This document shows, one piece after another, positions 1-5,291 of a stretch of DNA of 7,414 bases. A program made the position numbers and the translations under genes. The stretch is taken from contig USJG01000114.1 in assembly GCA_900554925.1 (NCBI GenBank), positions 1-7,414 on the forward strand. The letters run 5' to 3'. The stretch is from an uncultured Lachnospiraceae bacterium (lineage in GTDB: Bacteria; Bacillota; Clostridia; Lachnospirales; Lachnospiraceae). The notes beneath the pieces are model-generated. The model searched no databases and was not told the origin of the DNA. It saw nothing but the letters and a program-made list of their open reading frames with translations. Each line of letters starts with the position of its first letter. The first letter of the stretch is position 1.

Positions 1-4
1 CCAT
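1..4 (-). CDS. motB: Start codon of next gene, probably motB (rest lies outside window)
   Basis: Only the initiation codon and one further base are visible. Read on the minus strand, the motA stop and a new ATG overlap as TAATG, with ATG at 4-2. An AAGGTGG ribosome binding site lies 9 bases upstream, inside the motA 3' end. A one-base stop/start overlap with its own binding site is typical of translationally coupled partners. MotA is almost always followed by MotB, the peptidoglycan-anchored stator subunit. The identity is inferred from context, since no diagnostic protein sequence is present. Confidence 0.6.
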
Positions 5-807
5 TAGCTTTCACCACCTTGTTCATTTCCATCCCCTCCTAAAAGAGAGTCACGGACATTCGGTGCAAGGAATGATTTCAGTTTTTCTTCTATAACTCTG
101 GGGTTTTCTCCTGCCTGAATAGAAAGGAGACCCTCAATCATAATTTCCTTTATCATGATCTCCTGGGCGTCATTTACCTTCAGCTTCGCGGCAACCGGCG
201 CACATATCCAGTTTGCCAGAATGGAGCCATACAGGGTAGTAATTAAGGCAACTGCCATGGAAGGCCCGATTTTTGAAGGGTCGTCCATTTCATAAAGCAT
301 ATTTACAAGACCTATCAGAGTACCGATCATACCCCAGGCCGGGCCCATGGCTCCCAAGGTATCCCAAAAGGAAATTTTGGTTTTATGCCTGTCCTCTGTG
401 CTTATCAGCTCTGTTTCCATAATGCCGCGGACCAGTTCCGGGTCTGTACCGTCTACGATAAGAAGGATCCCCTTCTTCATAAACTCATCCTCCAGATCCC
501 CGGCAGCTTCCTCTAAAGAAAGCAGCCCTTCCTTTCTGGCCACGTTGGACAGATCAATGATTTTCTGTATCATCCCCCGGACGTCAGAGCTGGGAGATTT
601 GAATATTAAAAGAAAGCTCTTTAATCCCGCAACATAGTCACTCATGGAAAAAGAAGCCATGACTGCGAAGAAAGAACCTCCAAATGTAATAACTGCCGAT
701 GGGAAATCCAGATATCTTGGTAAGTTTTCCAGGCCTGCATTATCAATAATACCGTATGCAAACATGACAAAACAAAGCAACATGCCAATAATCGACGCTA
801 AATCCAC
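4..807 (-). CDS. motA: Flagellar stator protein MotA
   Basis: MotA is the proton- or sodium-conducting stator subunit that works with MotB in the cytoplasmic membrane and pushes on FliG in the rotor. The 267-residue product has the family layout: membrane segments near residues 4-22 and 33-52, a large cytoplasmic loop, then segments near 148-171 and 183-205. The loop contains RKEG at 91-94 and EE at 99-100, matching the charged region that contacts FliG. The two functional prolines are seen as GAMGPAWGMIGTLIGL (P156) and CAPVAAKL (P204). The start is GTG at 807-805, chosen because AAGGTG lies 7 bases upstream and the N-terminus VDLASIIG fits the family. It lies 20 bases after flbD and overlaps the next ATG by one base. 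Proton versus sodium use cannot be read from MotA alone. Confidence 0.96.
   Translation of the reverse strand: MDLASIIGMLLCFVMFAYGIIDNAGLENLPRYLDFPSAVITFGGSFFAVMASFSMSDYVAGLKSFLLIFKSPSSDVRGMIQKIIDLSNVARKEGLLSLEEAAGDLEDEFMKKGILLIVDGTDPELVRGIMETELISTEDRHKTKISFWDTLGAMGPAWGMIGTLIGLVNMLYEMDDPSKIGPSMAVALITTLYGSILANWICAPVAAKLKVNDAQEIMIKEIMIEGLLSIQAGENPRVIEEKLKSFLAPNVRDSLLGGDGNEQGGES
14..20 (-). promoter_or_regulatory. Ribosome binding site for the gene after motA (putative motB)
   Basis: The minus strand reads AAGGTGG, nine bases before the ATG that overlaps the motA stop. It lies inside the motA coding sequence, so the downstream gene is probably translated in coupling with motA. This would suit a stator complex with a fixed MotA:MotB ratio. 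Confidence 0.6.
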
Positions 808-814
808 AACTTTA

Positions 815-820
815 CACCTT
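815..820 (-). promoter_or_regulatory. Ribosome binding site that fixes the GTG start of motA
   Basis: AAGGTG on the minus strand sits 7 bases before the GTG at 807-805. No ATG in the same frame is as well placed, so this site decides the start. It lies within the 20-base flbD-motA gap. Confidence 0.7.
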
Positions 821-827
821 TTTTGCG

Positions 828-1013
828 TTAATTCGCAAAAATATCCTTTCGATACAATTTTACAAGATTTTTCACCTCTTGTCTACTTTCTTTTACAATT
901 ATTTTTCTGCCCGTGGTAAATGAAATAACCGTATCCGGAGTTTCCTCCACCAGCTCCATTAAATCGGGATTTATCAGTACTTTCGTCCCATTTATTTTGG
1001 TTACTTCTATCAT
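828..1013 (-). CDS. flbD: FlbD/SwrD family flagellar protein
   Basis: This is a 61-residue protein of the FlbD family (Pfam PF06289; SwrD, formerly YlzI, in Bacillus subtilis). The family pattern is clear: MIEVTKINGTKVLINPDLME at the N-terminus, then EETPDTVISFTTGRKIIVKE (residues 23-42) and a short charged helix. In B. subtilis SwrD raises the power of the flagellar motor and is needed for swarming. The name FlbD must not be confused with the unrelated Caulobacter transcription activator FlbD. The ATG at 1013 follows a purine-rich AAGGGG about 8 bases upstream. The gene sits between flgE (119-base gap) and motA (20-base gap), an order also found in spirochaetes and other clostridia. Its pairing with motA fits a stator-related role. 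The family is certain and the mechanism is not. Confidence 0.94.
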   Translation of the reverse strand: MIEVTKINGTKVLINPDLMELVEETPDTVISFTTGRKIIVKESRQEVKNLVKLYRKDIFAN

Positions 1014-1025
1014 AAACCCTTCCCC

Positions 1026-1109
1026 TTTCTGCTGTTTTTAAGAAAATTGGTAAAGGGAACCATGAAAGTTTCTGGTTCCCTGTCCCTATGAATTTATATT
1101 TCTGCTGTT
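1026..1109. repeat. Pair of 11-base direct repeats flanking the hairpin
   Basis: The plus-strand string TTTCTGCTGTT occurs at 1026-1036 and again at 1099-1109, on either side of the 1054-1081 hairpin in the flgE-flbD gap. The copies are exact. The copy at 1026-1036 overlaps the purine-rich flbD leader. They may be chance, or relics of a small duplication. No function is assigned. Confidence 0.4.
1054..1081 (-). other. Hairpin in the flgE-flbD gap (possible attenuator or processing site)
   Basis: A perfect 9-base inverted repeat, AGGGAACCA at 1054-1062 and TGGTTCCCT at 1073-1081, encloses a 10-base loop. This is the strongest stem in any gap of the window. On the transcribed strand it is followed by TTACCAATTTTC, too poor in U for a convincing intrinsic terminator. 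It could still act as a partial terminator, an RNase barrier that sets flgE and stator mRNA levels separately, or a stabilising 3' end for flgE. The function is inference. Confidence 0.45.
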
Positions 1110-1132
1110 ACTTATGTATTGCTGCTATCCGG

Positions 1133-2515
1133 CTATCGCTTCAGATTGGTCAGTTCCTCAAGCAGCGTATCCGAAACTGTAATGATACGGCTGTTTGCCT
1201 GAAAACCTCTCTGGGTAGTGATCATTTCTGTAAACTCGGAAGCCAGATCCACATTACTCATTTCCAGAATACCGGATTCCATATAACCTCCATCCTCAGT
1301 GATGTCATCACCGATACCGTCAAAGTCCCCTGAGTTCGCGGTGGAGGAATACAGGTTGTCTCCTGTCTTGGAAAGACCGGAGGGGTTTGCAAAATTTGCT
1401 ACCGCGATCTGTCCTAAGAGCCTTCTTTGTCCATTATCATAGTAAGCATAAATCATGCCGTCCTTCTGAATGTCGATTCCGCTCATCTCACCGATCTTGC
1501 GTCCCGCACCTAAGTTGTTCGCATCTCCCGAGATTGCTTCTACCGTTGATGTACCGTTTTTATTGTAGTTGAAGGTGCCGGAAAAATCAATTTCAATATT
1601 CTGGAAGTTGGGAATATCCGTAAACTGTAACGTAATCGTGGAATCGCCTGCTGTTCCCGCTGTTCCGCCCACATTTTCAAAGGTACCTGAGCCGTTGACA
1701 TAGTTAAGGGCTGCTGAGCCTAAACCGCCGGCACCCGCTACTGCTGTTGAACTCAAAGTAATATCTGCTGCATCAATTCCATTTGTTCCGATAATGGTGT
1801 TCCCATCGGAATCCAGAATATCGTCCAGCTGTACATAAAACTGTCCAAGATCTCCGTTTACCGCGTGAATACTCATTCTTGCAGTATACTTATATCCCTG
1901 ATTATCATAAAATTCAAGGTTCATGATTCTTCCGGAAGTGCTGTTAATATCCGTATCGTTCTTATCTATTACTCCGCTGACTGTTGCCTTGGTAGTGGCT
2001 TCCGGAGGATAGGTCATATTTTCCGTCGTCATAACCCGTAAGGGGGTTACGGTATCTTTTTTAATATTATTTACATTATCGGGATCCACCTGCCATCCCA
2101 TAACATTATAACCGGTACTGGTCATGGCAAGGTTTCCTGCTCCATCAACATAAAAGGAACCGTCTCTGGTAAAGAAATTCTCTACCCCATTGCTTACGAT
2201 AAAGAACGAACTTCCTGTGATCATAATATCAAAAGGGTCGTTGGTTGACTGGGCTGCTCCCTGAGTGCTGATAGCAGTTTTAATGGCCCCTGTCTTGGAA
2301 CCAAGACCAATCTGCCTTGCATTGATACCGCCTACGCCTGTGACCGGATTGGCGCCGGAGGCTGCCTGTGTGGTCTGATACATCAGATCTCTGAATGTCA
2401 TGGACTGGGATTTGTATGCTGTGGTGTTGACGTTGGCAATATTATTACCGATAACGTCCATTCTTGTCTGGTGGGTTTTAAGACCTGCCACACCAGAAAA
2501 TAATGCTCTCATCAT
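1133..2515 (-). CDS. flgE: Flagellar hook protein FlgE
   Basis: FlgE polymerises outside the cell into the hook, the universal joint between rod and filament. The 460-residue product starts with the rod/hook N-terminal domain: MRALFSGVAGLKTHQTRMDV followed by IGNNIANVNTTAYK, the classic motif. A FlgE core follows near residues 94-145 (FDIMITGSSFFIVSNG, FFTRDGSFYVDGAGNLAMTS). A variable D2 region spans roughly 160-360. The conserved LLGQIAVANFANPSGL and the C-terminal helix at 420-460 (SNVDLASEFTEMITTQRGFQ, then ANSRIITVSDTLLEELTNLK) follow. It is longer than the roughly 400-residue enteric FlgE because of a Gly/Ala/Thr-rich stretch in D2. It has no cysteine, so the lysinoalanine cross-linking known in spirochaete hooks is not expected. 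Two ATGs are adjacent (2515, 2512). The first is chosen because AAGGAGG lies 10 bases upstream. Confidence 0.96.
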   Translation of the reverse strand: MMRALFSGVAGLKTHQTRMDVIGNNIANVNTTAYKSQSMTFRDLMYQTTQAASGANPVTGVGGINARQIGLGSKTGAIKTAISTQGAAQSTNDPFDIMITGSSFFIVSNGVENFFTRDGSFYVDGAGNLAMTSTGYNVMGWQVDPDNVNNIKKDTVTPLRVMTTENMTYPPEATTKATVSGVIDKNDTDINSTSGRIMNLEFYDNQGYKYTARMSIHAVNGDLGQFYVQLDDILDSDGNTIIGTNGIDAADITLSSTAVAGAGGLGSAALNYVNGSGTFENVGGTAGTAGDSTITLQFTDIPNFQNIEIDFSGTFNYNKNGTSTVEAISGDANNLGAGRKIGEMSGIDIQKDGMIYAYYDNGQRRLLGQIAVANFANPSGLSKTGDNLYSSTANSGDFDGIGDDITEDGGYMESGILEMSNVDLASEFTEMITTQRGFQANSRIITVSDTLLEELTNLKR

Positions 2516-2525
2516 AATGAAGTGA

Positions 2526-2532
2526 CCTCCTT
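2526..2532 (-). promoter_or_regulatory. Strong ribosome binding site of flgE
   Basis: The minus strand carries AAGGAGG, a perfect anti-16S match (AAGGAGGT with the next base), 10 bases before the first of two adjacent ATGs. Strong initiation suits FlgE, which must be made in many copies per hook. Confidence 0.75.
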
Positions 2533-2545
2533 AACTTATTGCCGC

Positions 2546-2569
2546 TGTTCCTTCTGTCAGTCGGGAACA
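2546..2569 (-). other. Small hairpin upstream of the flgE ribosome binding site
   Basis: TGTTCC at 2546-2551 is complementary to GGAACA at 2564-2569, with a 12-base loop. The stem lies in the 75-base gap after the hypothetical gene and ends about 13 bases upstream of the flgE binding site. There is no U-run after it, so it is not a terminator. It may stabilise the flgE message. Six base pairs can arise by chance. Confidence 0.25.
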
Positions 2570-2590
2570 CTTAGCCTCCATAAGGTCCGG

Positions 2591-2989
2591 CTAAATAATT
2601 ACGGCTCCATCAATATTTGTAAATACATTTTCCGCTGTTTCGTTCTGGCTCATTGCTGTTACCACCGTCTGATTGGGGACATTTACAATAAACGCCAGCT
2701 GATCAACGATTACCAGCGACTCTCTGATTCCTTTCTGCTGTGCCTTCTGGGTACCCTCCTGCAAGCGCTCCATCTGGCTGCTTGTCAGTTCAATATTCCG
2801 GTCTGCCAATCGTCCTGCGGCATGTTTGGAAAATTTTACTTTTCCCTCTGCCCTGGCCTGACTGCTTTCAAGAATCTCCTGAAAAGATTTTCCCTCCGGG
2901 CTTTGAGCTGCAGGCGCCTGTCTGGTCTTATTTAAGTACTGGTCCTGAAGCTGTTCAATTGAAAGGAAACTATTATTTTGAATTTTCAT
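2591..2989 (-). CDS. Conserved flagellar operon protein, TIGR02530 type, function unknown
   Basis: This is a small soluble protein of 132 residues with no signal peptide or membrane segment. After a polar, probably disordered N-terminus (residues 1-48) comes the block VKFSKHAAGRLADRNIEL (51-68), then helical SQMERLQEGTQKAQQKG and a beta-rich end, SLVIVDQLAFIVNVPNQTVV and NVFTNIDGAVII (121-132). I recognise this as the family annotated only as 'flagellar operon protein' (TIGR02530), found next to flgD and flgE in Gram-positive and related flagellar operons. No activity is established. An in-frame ATG at 3022 would add 11 residues, but the ATG at 2989 is chosen because GGAGG lies 8 bases before it, and the upstream extension merely translates that binding site. 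Its position between hook cap and hook genes suggests a hook assembly or export role. That is inference. Confidence 0.88.
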   Translation of the reverse strand: MKIQNNSFLSIEQLQDQYLNKTRQAPAAQSPEGKSFQEILESSQARAEGKVKFSKHAAGRLADRNIELTSSQMERLQEGTQKAQQKGIRESLVIVDQLAFIVNVPNQTVVTAMSQNETAENVFTNIDGAVII

Positions 2990-2997
2990 TTTCCTCT

Positions 2998-3002
2998 CCT
3001 CC
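2998..3002 (-). promoter_or_regulatory. Ribosome binding site fixing the start of the flgD-flgE interval gene
   Basis: The minus strand reads AGGGAGGAGAGG just before the ATG at 2989. The core GGAGG at 3002-2998 has an 8-base spacer. This purine run falls inside the longer alternative frame from 3022, so it argues for the shorter 132-residue product. Confidence 0.7.
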
Positions 3003-3037
3003 CTGAGCGGCTTACACTGCATCCTGCCTGACTTACC

Positions 3038-3760
3038 TTAAGCTTCTACGCCTTCAGTTGTCTGCTCGCCATCTTCCGTTTCTGTGGTTCCACCATTTTC
3101 GGTATCCTCTGCATCTCCACTGCCTTCTTCTGCCGCTTCAACCAATTCAGCCATACGCGCCACATATTTTTGAAGTGCCAGAATATCCTCTTCGCTGATA
3201 AAGGACTGCTGGTATGCTGTCATGTTGTTAAATCCTTTCTGCAAAACCTCAACGCTTTCCTTGTCCGCAATTGTCAGATTGGCCAATGTGGGAAGCTTAT
3301 ACAGAGCATTAAGAAATGCCGTTGCCAGCTCCACTGCTGTCTGGTAAGTTTCATCAATTACTGCCACCACGTCATCTACGGAATAAATTGCTCCATCAAT
3401 GGATACATATGCTTTGTTGTTTTCGTAAGTGACAAATTCCACTGTTCCCTGAACACTCTTGGTTTCTCCTGAACTGTCTGTGGTCTGAATCTCCACCAGC
3501 TTGCCAACCATCGAAGAGGCTCTGCTAAGTTCCATGGTAGCTGCCATGTTCTGAATCTGTTCCACCTGGGAAAAGGTTGCGTACTGTGATATGTACTCCG
3601 TATTTGAAGTAGGCTCCAAAGGATCCTGATATTTCATCTGCGCTACTAAAAGCTGTAAAAAGGCATCCTTATCCATTCCGCTGCTGGTGGTTTTCTTAAC
3701 TGAGGTTTGCGACGCAGTTTCTACGATCTTGCCATTTTCTACTATTGCGCTGGTTGCCAT
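3038..3760 (-). CDS. flgD: Hook-capping protein FlgD with an extra C-terminal helical domain and acidic tail
   Basis: FlgD is exported by the flagellar type III system and forms the scaffold under which FlgE assembles. Residues 28-80 are the FlgD N-terminal domain: GMDKDAFLQLLVAQMKYQDP, then LEPTSNTEYISQYATFSQVE and MVGKLVE (84-90). A short beta region ends near 137 (IYSVDDVVAVID). Simple Gram-positive FlgD proteins stop about here (near 140 residues). This one runs to 240. Residues 147-207 look like a helical module common in Firmicutes surface proteins, with LPTLANLTIADKESVE, an LTxxQK-like MTAYQQSF, and LALQKYVARMAEL. The last 33 residues are Glu/Asp/Thr/Gly-rich with no Lys or Arg. The ATG at 3760 has AAGGAG 6 bases upstream. 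The gene follows fliK by 33 bases. FlgD identity is certain, and the domain reading of the C-terminus is by eye. Confidence 0.94.
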   Translation of the reverse strand: MATSAIVENGKIVETASQTSVKKTTSSGMDKDAFLQLLVAQMKYQDPLEPTSNTEYISQYATFSQVEQIQNMAATMELSRASSMVGKLVEIQTTDSSGETKSVQGTVEFVTYENNKAYVSIDGAIYSVDDVVAVIDETYQTAVELATAFLNALYKLPTLANLTIADKESVEVLQKGFNNMTAYQQSFISEEDILALQKYVARMAELVEAAEEGSGDAEDTENGGTTETEDGEQTTEGVEA

Positions 3761-3766
3761 TGCCTG

Positions 3767-3772
3767 CTCCTT
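3767..3772 (-). promoter_or_regulatory. Ribosome binding site of flgD
   Basis: AAGGAG on the minus strand lies 6 bases before the flgD ATG, directly after a small GC-rich hairpin (3776-3788). It confirms the start at 3760. Confidence 0.65.
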
Positions 3773-3775
3773 TCT

Positions 3776-3788
3776 GCGCCCTTGGCGC
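3776..3788 (-). other. Short GC hairpin between fliK and flgD
   Basis: GCGCC at 3776-3780 and GGCGC at 3784-3788 form a 5-base GC-only stem with a 3-base loop, between the fliK stop and the flgD binding site. On the transcribed strand it is followed by AGAAAGGAG, not U, so it is not a terminator for this operon. Read on the plus strand it is followed by TTTT and resembles a tiny terminator, but the stem is short. It may affect fliK-to-flgD coupling. Confidence 0.3.
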
Positions 3789-3793
3789 TTTTA

Positions 3794-5206
3794 CTATGCG
3801 GTATAGTCTACCGTATTTCCGTTAGCTTCCATCATTTTGGCTGTAAGTAGCTCTTCTTCACTTGCCTCTTCTTCAAACACTCCGCTTAAATCATTTAAGT
3901 TGATTCTTCTGGGAGCTTTCCTGCCATTTTGTGAGGAAGCATTTTCTTCTCTTCCCTGGCCCTGCCAGAGATTGCTTTCAAAGCCATGGTTCTCTACCGT
4001 TACCTGGACAGCCTCGACCTTTACGCCCTGCTCCTTAAGACTTTCCTGGAGCGCTGTTATCTGGCTTTCAATGGCTGCCTTTACAGTTTCATTCTGTACC
4101 TGAAACTGTGCTGTAACTTCTCCGCCTTTTGTGGAAAGCTGAACATGTACTGTGCCAAGGCTTTCGGGGTGTAGCTGCATTTGAAGCTGATCCATTCCGG
4201 GTTTTAACTGAATCTTCATATAATCCATAATCTGATTCATAATATCCTGGGTCTGCTGACTGAAAAAAGCTCCAGTCTGTTCAAAAGTACCTTCTGCCGC
4301 CTGCACTTTATCCTGAAACAGTCCCTCAGGCATTTGATTTCCTGTATGCAGCATACCATCTGGCTGTCCCTGCCTGTTACTGCCATTTTCCCTATTCCCG
4401 GAATCGGCATATCTGTCTGCGGCGCTTTCCTCTGTGCCCTTAGATATTACCTGGGCATTTCCCACAGCGTTTCCCTTTTCGTCGACGGTCAGCTTGATCT
4501 CTTCGCCTCCGGTTTTAATTTCCACCGTGATCTCCGGGGCATTTTCCTGCTCCATTCCCTCTGCGCTTCCAGCGTCTATGGCAGGATTTTCATTTTCCGA
4601 GGCCATGCCCTGGCCTTCTTTCATTGCTTCAAGCATAGCCTGCATATCCTCCGGTGTAAGATTCATTTCCTGGGCAAGGCTTGTTTGCACTTCAGTCATG
4701 GCCCCAAGTATCTCCTTAAGGCTTGCAAAGAGATTTTCATTGATAAGAAGCGCTGCCGGATCCTGCTGGCCGCTTAAGTGCAGTACCAACTGTGTCAGAT
4801 AAGTGGGATCCAAAAGAGACTGCATGCCAAGTCCAAGCTCTTCCATTGCTCTTTCTACTTCCTCCGGGGTAACGCCAAGCTCCTTAGCCACTTCCTCCGC
4901 TACTTTGCCGGCTGCCTCTTCCAGCGACTGTTTCTCCTTTACAGTCAGATCCTTCGTCTTAACCGTTTCTTTCTCCGGTTTTTCTGCCGCCTCGGTTTCC
5001 CTGCGGCTGTTAACGTTCATCTGGGAAGTTTTTGCGCTTTGATTACCTGCCGCTATCTGACTTTGGCTGTCAAAGCTGCCGCTTCTGGTTCTGTTCATCA
5101 CATCGCCAAAGCTGCCGGTCTGATTCGTGATGCCTGTTTTTGTAAGATTTCTTCCTCCCACAAAATTCATCAGAGAACTCACATCTTTTACAGATGCACT
5201 GGTCAT
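3794..5206 (-). CDS. fliK: Flagellar hook-length control protein FliK
   Basis: FliK is secreted while the hook grows and switches export from hook to filament substrates by acting on FlhB. The 470-residue product has the typical build. A polar, low-complexity N-terminal half carries little homology. The conserved C-terminal Flg_hook domain (PF02120) spans about 325-410, with IQLKPGMDQLQMQLHPESLG, TVHVQLSTKGGEVTAQFQV and a closing helix-strand LKEQGVKVEAVQVTVE. The LHPESLG signature is diagnostic. Residues 88-200 are helical and contain two related acidic modules (ELGVTPEEVERAMEELGL and EMNLTPEDMQAMLEAM). The ATG at 5206 has a perfect AAGGAGG 7 bases upstream. Translation ends at two consecutive in-frame stops, TAG TAA (3796-3791). 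The gene is 82 bases downstream of the MotE-like gene and may also have its own promoter. Confidence 0.95.
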   Translation of the reverse strand: MTSASVKDVSSLMNFVGGRNLTKTGITNQTGSFGDVMNRTRSGSFDSQSQIAAGNQSAKTSQMNVNSRRETEAAEKPEKETVKTKDLTVKEKQSLEEAAGKVAEEVAKELGVTPEEVERAMEELGLGMQSLLDPTYLTQLVLHLSGQQDPAALLINENLFASLKEILGAMTEVQTSLAQEMNLTPEDMQAMLEAMKEGQGMASENENPAIDAGSAEGMEQENAPEITVEIKTGGEEIKLTVDEKGNAVGNAQVISKGTEESAADRYADSGNRENGSNRQGQPDGMLHTGNQMPEGLFQDKVQAAEGTFEQTGAFFSQQTQDIMNQIMDYMKIQLKPGMDQLQMQLHPESLGTVHVQLSTKGGEVTAQFQVQNETVKAAIESQITALQESLKEQGVKVEAVQVTVENHGFESNLWQGQGREENASSQNGRKAPRRINLNDLSGVFEEEASEEELLTAKMMEANGNTVDYTA

Positions 5207-5213
5207 TTCCGTT

Positions 5214-5220
5214 CCTCCTT
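5214..5220 (-). promoter_or_regulatory. Strong ribosome binding site of fliK
   Basis: A perfect AAGGAGG on the minus strand, 7 bases before the ATG at 5206, fixes the fliK start. Confidence 0.75.
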
Positions 5221-5227
5221 TCTCTAT

Positions 5228-5244
5228 AAGTCCTTTCCGGACTC
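5228..5244 (-). other. Small hairpin in the fliK leader
   Basis: AGTCC at 5229-5233 pairs with GGACT at 5239-5243, with one more G-U pair outside (5228/5244) and a 5-base loop. It lies just upstream of the fliK binding site and downstream of the putative SigD promoter, so it would be near the 5' end of any transcript started there. No U-run follows in the transcribed direction. Significance is uncertain because the stem is short. Confidence 0.28.
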
Positions 5245-5264
5245 TTTTTCAAGGTACATAATTT

Positions 5265-5291
5265 ATATCGGTTTAAGGAGCGTCCATCTTA
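5265..5291 (-). promoter_or_regulatory. Candidate sigma-28 (SigD) promoter upstream of fliK
   Basis: The minus strand carries CCGATAT at 5271-5265, a full match to the Bacillus SigD -10 element. TAAG at 5291-5288, three of four bases of the TAAA -35 element, lies 16 bases upstream, within one base of the usual 15-base spacing. The -35 overlaps the stop codon of the MotE-like gene. Transcription would begin about 7-10 bases downstream and give fliK a leader of roughly 50 bases. The match is by eye. An 82-base gap inside an otherwise tight operon makes an internal promoter plausible. Confidence 0.42.

Noticed and set aside
347..919. Plus-strand open frames opposite motA and flbD
   Set aside because: They lie antisense to strongly conserved MotA and FlbD, with low-complexity translations. 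No promoter or binding site supports them.
2070..2082. CCGATAA on the minus strand inside flgE as a SigD -10
   Set aside because: No TAAA-like element at a 14-16 base spacing upstream, and it falls within conserved coding sequence.
2522..3006. Plus-strand open frames opposite the gene between flgD and flgE
   Set aside because: The minus-strand frame has family-level conservation and a strong binding site. The plus-strand frames have neither.
2990..3022. Eleven-residue N-terminal extension of the TIGR02530-type protein (start at 3022)
   Set aside because: The extension reads through the GGAGG ribosome binding site that serves the ATG at 2989, and the shorter N-terminus MKIQNNSF is more natural.
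3776..3792. GC stem followed by TTTT on the plus strand as an intrinsic terminator
   Set aside because: All genes run on the minus strand, the stem is only 5 base pairs, and no plus-strand transcript is supported.
5070..5252. Minus-strand 60-codon frame overlapping the fliK start in another frame
   Set aside because: It is out of frame with fliK, overlaps its perfect binding site, and its translation is Arg/Lys/Cys-rich with no similarity I know.
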